A stretch of 64,000 bases of DNA from positions 23,703-87,702 of the forward strand of contig CACYKP010000004.1 in assembly GCA_902775025.1 (NCBI GenBank), written 5' to 3'. The position numbers and the translations under genes are program-made. Below are positions 9,331-16,928 of the stretch, piece by piece (within the stretch, counting starts at the first letter, position 1; each line of letters starts with the position of its first letter). The notes beneath the pieces are model-generated. The model did not search any database. It saw nothing but the letters and a program-made list of their open reading frames with translations, and was not told the origin of the DNA. The stretch comes from an uncultured bacterium. GTDB lineage: Bacteria; Cyanobacteriota; Vampirovibrionia; Gastranaerophilales; Gastranaerophilaceae.

Positions 9331-9774
9331 ATGAGTATAATGGAATCAATAAACATCGGTGCAAACGCTCTTAAGACACACGGCTTAAGATTGGATATCC
9401 ACGCAAAAAATATTGCTAACGTAGATACTCCTAATTACGTAAGAAAAATTCCTGTATTAAATGCAACAGAGGATATATCTTTTCAGGGTGTCATGAACGC
9501 TATGAAGAATGATGTATTCGGAACCGGAACTCTTCCTTATCTTCAAGGCGGGGTTGTGTTTAACGGTTGTGTTGAGGATCCTACCGTTGGTGAAAGAATT
9601 TATGCTCCGGGGCATCCTGATGCTGATGCAAACGGTTATATTCGTTCTTCAAACGTTAATGCAATGGTAGATATGGCAGATGCAATAATGGCACAAAGAG
9701 CTTATGAAGCTAACCTTGCACTTGTTAACATTTCTCGCTCAATGGCAGCAAAAGCAGTAGAAATCGGACGTTAA
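9331..9774 (+). CDS. flgC: Flagellar basal-body rod protein FlgC
   Basis: A 147-residue protein with IHAKNIANVDTPNYVRKIPVL at residues ~23-43 and a C-terminal half typical of FlgC: GYIRSSNVNAMVDMADAIMAQRAYEANLALVNISRSM. Upstream in-frame codons to 9286 exist, but GAAAGGAAG just before the ATG at 9331 sets the start there. No fliE follows, although flgB-flgC-fliE is the usual order; instead the stop codon overlaps the stop of the convergent AlkD-like gene through a shared TTAA. Confidence 0.92.
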   Translation: MSIMESINIGANALKTHGLRLDIHAKNIANVDTPNYVRKIPVLNATEDISFQGVMNAMKNDVFGTGTLPYLQGGVVFNGCVEDPTVGERIYAPGHPDADANGYIRSSNVNAMVDMADAIMAQRAYEANLALVNISRSMAAKAVEIGR

Positions 9775-10409
9775 TACGTTTTTATAAAAATTTTTATCTC
9801 ATCCGACACTCTATACGATTCTCTGATTTTTTGTTTTGTGCGTTTGAGTGTAATCTCATTTAAGTGGCAGTCTTTTGATTTTAGGTAAGCTAAACATTTA
9901 TCAGGATACTTACCCATTACTGTTGCTAATGCCCAAGCAACACCCATTTGTGAGTAATAATCATCTGTGTTTAGTTTATCTAAAACATCAATTACTCTAT
10001 CGATGTAATTATCATTAAGATAGTGGGATAAAAGTACAACAGAGATAATTCTGCTTTCAAATTCTTTTTTTGAATTTTTGTATTTCATAAGAAAATCCCA
10101 AACTTCTTTTTGATATTTTCTTGAAATTCTAAAATTCTGACAGAGTGAATCATTTACTGCCCAATCGTTAACTTGCGGCATAAATGCTTTAAAGTATTTT
10201 AGTATTGTTTTAATGTCATCTTTAACGTACCCGATAACAAATGCGTGCAGAAGTTTAAGTTCAAAAGATGAATAATCATCGTTTTCTAAAAAATATTTGT
10301 AATTTTCTTTTGCTACTATTTGGGCAAATTTTCTTAACTCGGGTATTGATATGCCAAAAGTTGTACGTTTAATTTTATCCAGTTCTTTTTTTATATCTGA
10401 TAAATTCAT
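9771..10409 (-). CDS. DNA alkylation repair protein (AlkD-like HEAT repeat)
   Basis: A 212-residue all-helical protein with the short-AlkD family pattern: GISIPELRKFAQ near the N-terminus, QVNDWAVNDSLCQNF in the middle (the conserved NWAxxDS motif near the catalytic groove), GVAWALATVMGKYPD, and a basic C-terminal ESYRVSDEIK. AlkD proteins remove 3- or 7-alkylpurines without base flipping. Its start codon abuts the end of the DUF512 gene, so PadR, DUF512 and AlkD-like probably form one operon. Confidence 0.82.
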   Translation of the reverse strand: MNLSDIKKELDKIKRTTFGISIPELRKFAQIVAKENYKYFLENDDYSSFELKLLHAFVIGYVKDDIKTILKYFKAFMPQVNDWAVNDSLCQNFRISRKYQKEVWDFLMKYKNSKKEFESRIISVVLLSHYLNDNYIDRVIDVLDKLNTDDYYSQMGVAWALATVMGKYPDKCLAYLKSKDCHLNEITLKRTKQKIRESYRVSDEIKIFIKTY

Positions 10410-11665
10410 TAAAGTAACTCCAAAACTTCCGCTACAGAATAATTATCTTCAAATACGACTATATTTTTCCCTGTTTTTTCTTTGACATAATCTAATGAAT
10501 TTCCGTCTAAAAACAGGTTTGTATAGGGTTTAAGCATAATAGAGGGAACAATTATATAATCCGCTTCAACATTTTTTATAGAATTAATCAAGTCTTCGGA
10601 GGTTATAAGTCCGGCTACTGTAATATTTTTGCCCCAATAAGTTGATTTTACGGGATTAACAATGCAGGTTAAATTTTCAATTTTGTTAAGCCCCTCTGAG
10701 ATATATTCAAAAGCCGTTTTAGCTGCAACAGAGCAGGCAAAACAAATTGTTAGGTGGTTATCAATTTTTTTTGGCAGTTCAAGACAGTCAAAATCGTCCA
10801 TTATAGTTCTGAGTGAACCCACTCCGTCATCAAGCTGCGAAAAGTTACCGTAATATTTGCTATCGGGAATACTTTTACCTGCTAACAAGAAAAATTCATC
10901 TGAACAACAGACTTTTTTGTATTTTGTCGCTATTTTTAGAGTTTCTATCGCAACTTTTTTATCAACCGTTTTTAGTTCATCACTTCTGAATTGAGTAACA
11001 CCAACAGGAACAATTGCAACAGAAAGCAGACAATCTCCGAGTGTAGAAAGGTCTGATAATGTTCTTTCAAGTTCTTTCCCGTCATTATAATCGGGGCAGA
11101 GTACAATTTGAATATGGAATGGGATGTCATTATCAGCAAACCATTGAAGGTTCTCCATTATTTTACCCGCATTTGGATTTTTGAGCATTTTTACTCTTAA
11201 TTCGGGGTTAGTTGTATGAACCGAGATATAAAACGGTCCAAGGTGAAGCTTAGATATTCTTTCTTTATCCTTGTCAGTTAAATTCGTTGTAGTTATATAA
11301 GTTCCCTGCAGGTATGAGAGCCTGTAGTCATCGTCTTTTACATAGAGTGTATCTCTTAATCCCTCAGGCTGCTGAGCAACAAAGCAAAAGATGCAATTAT
11401 TCAGACATGGTTTAACTTTATCAAAAACAGCACTTTCAAAGACAATTCCCAAATCTTCATCAAAGTCTTTTTCAAGTTCAATCTCTTCAATCTCACCGTT
11501 AGTTTTTTGTATTTCGATTGTAACAAGTTCGTTTTTGCATAAGAACTTATAATCAATCATATCCTGCATTTTTTCACCGTCAATAGAGAGGATAATGTCT
11601 CCTTTTGAGATTTCAAGTTCTTGTGCAATAGAGCCTTCAAGAACATCACTAACGAGAGCCGGCAT
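10409..11665 (-). CDS. DUF512 radical-SAM protein with N-terminal PDZ-like domain
   Basis: A 418-residue protein. Residues ~1-60 read as a PDZ-like domain (LEGSIAQELEISKGDIILSIDG), then a radical-SAM cysteine motif CLNNCIFCF at about residue 88, the following QGTYITTTNLT and FHIQIVLCPDYNDG segments, and a C-terminal DUF512 region containing the CFACSVAAKTAFEYI helix. This architecture is common in Cyanobacteria and Clostridia; its reaction is not established. The ORF extends two codons to a TTG at 11671, but GGAAGGA seven bases before the ATG at 11665 favours that start. It overlaps the end of padR by 17 bases, which indicates coupling to that regulator. Confidence 0.88.
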   Translation of the reverse strand: MPALVSDVLEGSIAQELEISKGDIILSIDGEKMQDMIDYKFLCKNELVTIEIQKTNGEIEEIELEKDFDEDLGIVFESAVFDKVKPCLNNCIFCFVAQQPEGLRDTLYVKDDDYRLSYLQGTYITTTNLTDKDKERISKLHLGPFYISVHTTNPELRVKMLKNPNAGKIMENLQWFADNDIPFHIQIVLCPDYNDGKELERTLSDLSTLGDCLLSVAIVPVGVTQFRSDELKTVDKKVAIETLKIATKYKKVCCSDEFFLLAGKSIPDSKYYGNFSQLDDGVGSLRTIMDDFDCLELPKKIDNHLTICFACSVAAKTAFEYISEGLNKIENLTCIVNPVKSTYWGKNITVAGLITSEDLINSIKNVEADYIIVPSIMLKPYTNLFLDGNSLDYVKEKTGKNIVVFEDNYSVAEVLELL

Positions 11666-12161
11666 TTTCAAATCCTTCCAAAAGCGATATAAAGTTTTTG
11701 TATTCGCAAATCAGATTATCAAAAACCATTTTGGGATAAAAAGATAAATCTTTAAATGTCATAATATTTTTTGCATCAATAATAATGCTTTCCGCTTTGA
11801 GTTTGAGTGCAGCAATCATTTTTAGCTGTTCATCTTTATCTAAAATATCAGCACAAGCAAGTTTAACTCTTGCCATAGGTAAAAATTGAATAGGGTTTTC
11901 AAGCGGTTCTTCCATAATAAGCCGTTTTAACTCATCAACTCCTTCTTTTGTAATAGAATAGTACGTTGAAGGACGTCCGCCTTCAGATATGGATTTCTGA
12001 GTTTTTACAAACCCTGAGTTTTCAAGCCTTCTAAGCGCAGGTTTAATTGTTCCGTAACTCGGAGTCGTAAGTACGGAAAAATCCCCTCTTATCTCTTTTG
12101 ATACTCCGTACATTGTCAAAACTGTTTTATTAAGCTCAAATAAAATTAAAAGTTCTATCAT
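11649..12161 (-). CDS. PadR-family transcriptional regulator
   Basis: A 170-residue protein. The winged helix covers residues ~1-85: MIELLILFELNKTVLTMYGV, then PSYGTIKPALRRLENSGFV as recognition helix region and PSTYYSITKEGVDELKRLI as wing. The C-terminal half is helical, as in the Vir_act_alpha_C dimerisation region. PadR proteins repress their own operon and respond to small molecules. It heads the padR-DUF512-AlkD-like operon. A duplicated sequence in the divergent upstream region (12184-12268) is a candidate operator. Confidence 0.88.
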   Translation of the reverse strand: MIELLILFELNKTVLTMYGVSKEIRGDFSVLTTPSYGTIKPALRRLENSGFVKTQKSISEGGRPSTYYSITKEGVDELKRLIMEEPLENPIQFLPMARVKLACADILDKDEQLKMIAALKLKAESIIIDAKNIMTFKDLSFYPKMVFDNLICEYKNFISLLEGFENAGSR

Positions 12162-12183
12162 AATATAACGATTATATCACATA

Positions 12184-12268
12184 TTTACCCCTCGATACAT
12201 TTTTTAACAAATATAAAGCGATAAAAAAATCGAGTATGTATTTATCCCCGATACATTTTGTTACAAAG
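12184..12268. promoter_or_regulatory. Duplicated ~28-base motif in the padR divergent region
   Basis: CGATACATTTTTTAACAAA (from about 12193) and CGATACATTTTGTTACAAA (from about 12249) are near-identical direct copies, each preceded by TTTAcCCC/TTTAtCCC. They lie between padR and the divergent 139-residue gene. Autoregulation is normal for PadR, so these are the best operator candidates. No known PadR consensus was matched. Confidence 0.4.
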
Positions 12269-12331
12269 AGGCAATTTCTTTTATAAAAAATACTTTATAT
12301 ATTTAATAAATAAAACTTTGAGGATAAAATT

Positions 12332-12751
12332 ATGACATTAAGAGTTGAAAGCAATACTGCTGTTGGCTATGCTAACTATTCTAATAATAATTCAGGCAGA
12401 GTTAATGAACGCTTAATTTTTGATTATCAACAAGATGAGAATGCTGAAAAAAGAGCAAAAACAGCACGTGCAAGATATAAAGCAATGCAAGACAAGAATC
12501 TTGTTTTTTATCCTGAAAAAACAGATACAACATATATACTGTTTTTTATAAAACAGGTAAATCATCATCGTGCATATTATGAATATACTGCAAATGGTAA
12601 AGAGACAGTATATCAAATAAAACAAAGATTTGGCATCCAAGACCATGCTCTTGAAAAATTCAACAATTTCTATAAAGAAAATGAAGATACAGATGCTTGT
12701 ATTCCTTCAGCCGGCACAAAGCTGAGATTTTATGCAACAGACGTAGAATAA
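12332..12751 (+). CDS. Small protein with LysM-like C-terminal domain
   Basis: 139 residues. The N-terminus is Asn/Ser-rich (SNTAVGYANYSNNNSG), then a basic helix (AEKRAKTARARYKAMQ). Residues ~84-137 resemble a LysM fold: YEYTANGKETVYQIKQRF, then NNFYKENEDTD and IPSAGTKLRFYA, matching the pattern of ...Gxt...ia..fg...l...N......i..G..l. LysM domains bind N-acetylglucosamine chains of peptidoglycan. No classical signal peptide is seen. GAGG precedes the ATG. It is convergent with, and separated by one base from, the GGDEF/HD gene. Confidence 0.55.
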   Translation: MTLRVESNTAVGYANYSNNNSGRVNERLIFDYQQDENAEKRAKTARARYKAMQDKNLVFYPEKTDTTYILFFIKQVNHHRAYYEYTANGKETVYQIKQRFGIQDHALEKFNNFYKENEDTDACIPSAGTKLRFYATDVE

Positions 12752-12752
12752 A

Positions 12753-14645
12753 TTAATCTAAGTCATTTTTGACTATAGATATAAATTCACTTGCAAGTTT
12801 TTCGCTCCATTTGGAGTTAATCTCTCCCATCATAATTTTAATTGCGGTTTCTTTTGTATTTGCATTACGGTAAGGACGTTTTTCAAGTAGTGCAAAATAT
12901 GAGTCTATAATTAGAATTATTTGAGATTCTATTGGAATTTCTTCTCCTGAGATTTGGTTGGGATATCCTGAACCGTTCCAATTTTCGTGGTGTTTTTCAA
13001 TAATAGGAATAATATCTGTAATATTTGATATTGGTTTTAAAATATCTCTTGCTGCAATAAGTGGGTGCTGCTTGATGGATTCCTTATCCTCATCGCTTAG
13101 GGGTTCTGTTTTGTTTAATAACTCTTTTGGTAACATTGTGTTACCGATATCATACAAAAGGACTGCTACTTTAAGCTTATCAATCTGTTCTTTAGAGAGG
13201 TCAAATCTTTTAGCAAGAAGAGTGGCAAGTTGTACTTTTTGCTTAACACTTCCGTCATTATGGTCGGGATTGTATGTTGACACAAGTGTATCAGCGACTT
13301 GGTATAATCTTTCATTGTTAAAGTTTGTTGATTGCAGCTTTTCTGTTAACAGCTTTGCAATCTTTTCATCAACAGGAATGCGGTGCTTAGTTAGAATGTC
13401 AATGTATGTTTTAATAGCCACATCCTGCCAAGAGGTTTCGTGAGCAGGCTTAGCGAGTGTAACTCTGTTTCTGCCTTTTCTTTTAGATTCATACATTGCC
13501 TGATCGGTAAGCTCTAACAACTCATCAAGGTCGTCAGAGTGTTCAAGATATGTTGCAACACCAACGCTTGCAGTAATATGACCTATTTTATCAAGTTCAA
13601 CGCCTTCTATTGCTTTTCTTATACGTTCTGCAGCAACAAGTCCGCCGGCAGAATCTACCCCCGGAAGTATGAGGTTAAATTCTTCACCGCCCATTCTTGC
13701 TGCAATATCAATTGAACGAGCATTGTTTTTAAGAACTTCTGCTATAGCTTTTATTGCAATATCTCCGTAATTGTGCCCGTAAACATCATTTATCTGTTTT
13801 AAGTGGTCAAGGTCTAAGCCTATAACCGTAAAATGTTGATTTTGACGTTCTGCACGAATAGCTTCTTTTTTTATAAATTCTTCAAAGTATCTTCTGTTAA
13901 ACAGTCCTGTCATACTGTCTGTTACAGCTTGCTCTTTGACCGCTTGAAACAGGTCTGCAATTGTTATAGCAAGTTCAATTTGTTTAGCAAATAAACTTAA
14001 AAAGTTTAATTCATTACTGCTAACTTTTTCTCTTGATGAAAATACAATTAATGAACCGAAATGAATATCCTTTGACATTAGAGGAACGAGGATATAAGAC
14101 TTCATTCCTGCTTCCTTAAAGAATTTTTCCAATCTTTCTTTATCAAGGTTAGGAATAAAACCGCTGATAAGTTCAACAATATTCGGAGATTGGTATATAG
14201 TATTGTTCATTACAGCATCTTTAAGTCCTTCTATTCCTGGGTAAACCATTTTGTAGTCTGATAGTTTACAATGAAAATATTTTGCAAATTTATCAGAAAA
14301 ATCTTGTCTGGAAGCGGCGGCAACTTGTATAAAACTTTCTCCGTCTTTAATTTGTGGCTTTATAATGAAACTGTAAACGTATCCTAATTCACCTTGAAGG
14401 CTGTTTACTATTGCGTTGAGGACGTTTGATAAAGGCTCGGAAGAGTTCATCATATTCCAAATATGCTGCAGAGTGAGCATTTGTTTATTTGCTCTATCGA
14501 GTTCTTTTGTTCTTTGTTCAATCTCAGCTTCAAGCTTTGCGTTTCTTTCATAAACTTCAAGCAAAGTCTTACTGCCGTAGTAAATAGAAGAATCAACGGC
14601 ATCCAGCTGGGATTTGTATTTTTTAAAACTGTCAAAGAAGCCCAC
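12753..14645 (-). CDS. GAF-GGDEF-HD cyclic-di-GMP signalling protein with degenerate HD
   Basis: 630 residues in four parts: a coiled coil (residues ~25-65), a GAF-like sensor (~70-235), a GGDEF domain (~240-400; DSMTGLFNRRYF, then MGGEEFNLILPG) and an HD-GYP-like domain (~420-630). The GGEEF signature is intact, and RSID five residues before it matches the RxxD product-inhibition site, so diguanylate cyclase activity is likely. In the HD part the expected LHDIGK reads LYDIGN, losing the metal-binding His, while HHENWNGSGYP is kept. This points to a binding or regulatory rather than hydrolytic role. The protein is probably cytoplasmic; no membrane segment is present. Confidence 0.88.
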   Translation of the reverse strand: MGFFDSFKKYKSQLDAVDSSIYYGSKTLLEVYERNAKLEAEIEQRTKELDRANKQMLTLQHIWNMMNSSEPLSNVLNAIVNSLQGELGYVYSFIIKPQIKDGESFIQVAAASRQDFSDKFAKYFHCKLSDYKMVYPGIEGLKDAVMNNTIYQSPNIVELISGFIPNLDKERLEKFFKEAGMKSYILVPLMSKDIHFGSLIVFSSREKVSSNELNFLSLFAKQIELAITIADLFQAVKEQAVTDSMTGLFNRRYFEEFIKKEAIRAERQNQHFTVIGLDLDHLKQINDVYGHNYGDIAIKAIAEVLKNNARSIDIAARMGGEEFNLILPGVDSAGGLVAAERIRKAIEGVELDKIGHITASVGVATYLEHSDDLDELLELTDQAMYESKRKGRNRVTLAKPAHETSWQDVAIKTYIDILTKHRIPVDEKIAKLLTEKLQSTNFNNERLYQVADTLVSTYNPDHNDGSVKQKVQLATLLAKRFDLSKEQIDKLKVAVLLYDIGNTMLPKELLNKTEPLSDEDKESIKQHPLIAARDILKPISNITDIIPIIEKHHENWNGSGYPNQISGEEIPIESQIILIIDSYFALLEKRPYRNANTKETAIKIMMGEINSKWSEKLASEFISIVKNDLD

Positions 14646-14719
14646 TAACTTAACCTCAATTTGTCAATACAAATGGTATTATAGCATATTATTCAAACCC
14701 CGTAAACCCTTTTACAGAT

Positions 14720-15328
14720 TTAATCTTTGGGAGTATCTGATATGCTTTTTATTCTTAATTTAATACTATCGCCTTCATGTTTTTTGCAGTTGATACCGTG
14801 TGTTAGTTTACCCATTGTTTCACCAAAAAGATAACTTGTAGGACCTACTATTATTAGCCCTGCAATAGATATTGTTTCTACAATGATAACACATGCTCCT
14901 GCTGCGCCTACAATAACAGCAACGGGTAATGAAATAATTCCTTTTGCAACATTTCCGACAGCTGAGCCTTTAAGAACATGCCTTTTAGTTGTTCCTTTGA
15001 CGTTGTATGTTTCGCCTGTCGGTAAAATCATTTCGTCTATAACAATACGGACTTTTGCTCTTCTGTATGCCCAGCGTCCTTTTTTGAAAGCTTTAATTTT
15101 GCCGGAAAAAATAGTTCCTGCAGGAATGTCAAAACCATTAATGCTGCATTCTTCAGTTGATTTGAACTGAACTATTTGTCCTTTTGATGCCTTGTTGACG
15201 TTTAAATCTGTTGCAAAATCAGCTTTTACTATGTGATTTCCGCTATGTCCTTCTTCGTTCGCATAAGCCGGCAAGAACATAAAATTTAATATACAAGATG
15301 TTAATATAACCGATAATAATTTTTTCAT
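14720..15328 (-). CDS. Secreted/periplasmic protein of unknown function
   Basis: 202 residues with a signal peptide (MKKLLSVILTSCILNFMFLPAYANE, probable cleavage after AYA). A beta-rich part follows with SINGFDIPAGTIFSGKIKAF and RIVIDEMILPTGETYNVKG, a phrasing reminiscent of the outer-channel domain of VirB10/TrbI-like proteins, though too short to assign. A glycine/valine-rich hydrophobic stretch (about residues 125-165) could insert in a membrane. A C-terminal soluble tail ends in SISDTPKD. AAGGA precedes the ATG. No partner genes suggest a role. Confidence 0.55.
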   Translation of the reverse strand: MKKLLSVILTSCILNFMFLPAYANEEGHSGNHIVKADFATDLNVNKASKGQIVQFKSTEECSINGFDIPAGTIFSGKIKAFKKGRWAYRRAKVRIVIDEMILPTGETYNVKGTTKRHVLKGSAVGNVAKGIISLPVAVIVGAAGACVIIVETISIAGLIIVGPTSYLFGETMGKLTHGINCKKHEGDSIKLRIKSISDTPKD

Positions 15329-15394
15329 TGTCCTTAATTCCTTTAATAGTATTATAACGTATTTTTGTTTTTTATTAAATAAATATATTAAAAA

Positions 15395-15468
15395 CCCCCT
15401 TGGCGGGAGTCGAACCCGCGACCTTCGGCTTCGGAAACCGACACTCTATCCGACTGAGCTACAAGGAG
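15395..15468 (-). tRNA. tRNA-Arg(CCG)
   Basis: The minus strand folds into a cloverleaf: acceptor CTCCTTG/CAAGGGG, D-arm GCTC...GAGT, anticodon stem TCGGT/GCCGA with loop TTCCGAA giving anticodon CCG (codon CGG), and T-arm GCGGG-TTCGACT-CCCGC. CCA is not encoded. It lies between a secreted-protein gene and uppS, with two REP-like palindromes on its 5' side. Confidence 0.93.
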
Positions 15469-15485
15469 ATTTTGTTTTGTTTTTT

Positions 15486-15544
15486 GTGCAATACGCCGCA
15501 CTCTACTATAATTATCTTTTGGTGCATCAAACGACGCACCCTAC
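15486..15544 (-). repeat. Two REP-like palindromes in tandem
   Basis: Read on the minus strand, each starts with a GTAG foot and then a hairpin. The stronger (15521-15544) is GGTGCATC-AAAC-GACGCACC followed by CTAC on the plus strand, with 7 of 8 pairs. The weaker (15486-15505) has GTGC/GCAC stems and the same CTAC. The strong one matches the hairpin at 52194 almost exactly. Confidence 0.6.
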
Positions 15545-15593
15545 TGATTTACATCTACAGAATTACCCTTTGATTTACCCCTTTGATTTACCC

Positions 15594-16298
15594 CTATTTA
15601 CCAAAACGGCGATTTCTTCTTTTGTATTCAAGCACGCATTCTGCCAGTTTTTCTTTATCAAATTCAGGCCAAAATTCAGGAATAACAATAAACTCAGAAT
15701 ATGCTATCTGCCAAAGAAGATAATTTGAAACTCTCATTTCTCCGCCTGTTCTTATCAGTAAATCAGGATCAGGAATATCTTTTGTGTAAAGATGTTTTGA
15801 GATTACTTCTTCTGTGATATCTGTAATTCCTTCTTTGATAATATTTTGTACTGCGTGAACAAGTTCATCTCTTGAACCGTAGTTGAAGGCAATTTGAAGA
15901 TTTACGCCTGTGTTATTTTTTGTTGTTTCTACTGCATTTTTTAGAATTTCTTGAAGTTTATCACTAAGTTTTGTTGTATCACCGATAAAGGATATAACTA
16001 CGTTGTTCTCATTCATTTCGTTTAATTCGTTTTTAAGTGTTTGAGCGAGCAAATCCATTAAGAAGTTTACTTCTTCCGGTTTTCTGTTCCAGTTTTCAGT
16101 AGAAAAAGCATAAACAGTAAGGTATTTAATCCCGAAATCATCACAAGCTCTCATAGTTGCTTTTAAAGCTTCAACACCTTTTTTATGTCCGACCATAGAT
16201 GGCAGGTTTTTTGCTTTTGCCCATCGTCTATTTCCGTCCATAATTACGGCAATATGCTTTAAATTACATTCTTCTACAATCTTTTTAATATCTTCCAT
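15594..16298 (-). CDS. uppS: Isoprenyl transferase (undecaprenyl diphosphate synthase)
   Basis: 234 residues. The Z-prenyl synthase signature is complete: IAVIMDGNRRWAKAK at residues ~16-30 with the catalytic Asp, YLTVYAFSTENWNR, IAFNYGSRDEL, and DLLIRTGGEMRVSNYLLWQIAYSE followed by FWPEF near the C-terminus. It adds isopentenyl units to farnesyl diphosphate to make the lipid carrier for peptidoglycan and surface glycans. It is the last gene of an M16-M14-uppS minus-strand cluster. Confidence 0.96.
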   Translation of the reverse strand: MEDIKKIVEECNLKHIAVIMDGNRRWAKAKNLPSMVGHKKGVEALKATMRACDDFGIKYLTVYAFSTENWNRKPEEVNFLMDLLAQTLKNELNEMNENNVVISFIGDTTKLSDKLQEILKNAVETTKNNTGVNLQIAFNYGSRDELVHAVQNIIKEGITDITEEVISKHLYTKDIPDPDLLIRTGGEMRVSNYLLWQIAYSEFIVIPEFWPEFDKEKLAECVLEYKRRNRRFGK

Positions 16299-16307
16299 AG
16301 TTTTTCC

Positions 16308-16889
16308 TTAATATTTTTCCAGCATTTCAAAAATTTTAAATACAGGTTCAACAAGTTCTTTTATATCACATTCTTCATCCAGTTCCAGTGTTATAGTTGG
16401 AATTTTTCGTTCGATTCCTGCCCAAGTTCCGAAGCTTCCGGGAGTTGGGTACCCGATAGATTCTTCAACCGGATATTTAATAATTTTTGAGATTTGTTCT
16501 GATACCTCTTTTGCCGGCCCGTCGTAGTTTACGACTTTGTATGGGGCGTGAAGAGTCAGAATTAATTTAGGTTTATTTGTTTCTATTATATCAATAACAA
16601 ATTTTGTTTCTTTTTCACTAGCCGGTTCTATTCCGCCGTAAAAATTGTCTTTTTCGCTTAGAACCCAATTTTTTGTAGGAAAATTACGGTTCAAATCAAC
16701 TCCGTTAGAATTTGTTCTAATGTTATGTTCAAATCCATATTCATTCAGGCAAGGTATAAAACACAAATTTGTATCAGGTTTTGTTTTTAAATACTCTTCT
16801 ATTAAGTATTTTCCTTGAGGCTCATCGCCGTGAAAACAACCAATGATAAGAATAGATGATGTAATATTTCCAACTGTTTTTATATTCAA
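16308..16889 (-). CDS. M14-type zinc carboxypeptidase, MpaA-like
   Basis: A 193-residue protein, shorter than usual carboxypeptidases. Zinc and substrate motifs are visible: GCFHGDEPQG (HxxE ligands), NGVDLNRNFP (substrate-binding Asn-Arg), LILTLHAP (third His ligand) and PTITLELDEE (catalytic Glu). This set resembles MpaA, which cleaves the gamma-D-Glu-diaminopimelate bond of murein peptides during recycling. No signal peptide is seen, which fits a cytoplasmic recycling role. The start is a TTG with GTGAGGT seven bases upstream. Confidence 0.78.
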   Translation of the reverse strand: MNIKTVGNITSSILIIGCFHGDEPQGKYLIEEYLKTKPDTNLCFIPCLNEYGFEHNIRTNSNGVDLNRNFPTKNWVLSEKDNFYGGIEPASEKETKFVIDIIETNKPKLILTLHAPYKVVNYDGPAKEVSEQISKIIKYPVEESIGYPTPGSFGTWAGIERKIPTITLELDEECDIKELVEPVFKIFEMLEKY

Positions 16890-16928
16890 AAAAACCTCAC
16901 TTAAAATTGAGATATATTTATAAAAGCA

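Noticed and set aside
10409..11665. DUF512 radical-SAM protein as a peptide maturase for the Cys-repeat peptide
   Set aside because: It lacks SPASM cysteines and lies 27 kb away in a PadR operon; DUF512 is a separate family.
15477..15728. Plus-strand frame between tRNA-Arg and uppS
   Set aside because: It runs over the REP-like palindromes and into the antisense of uppS, without a start signal.
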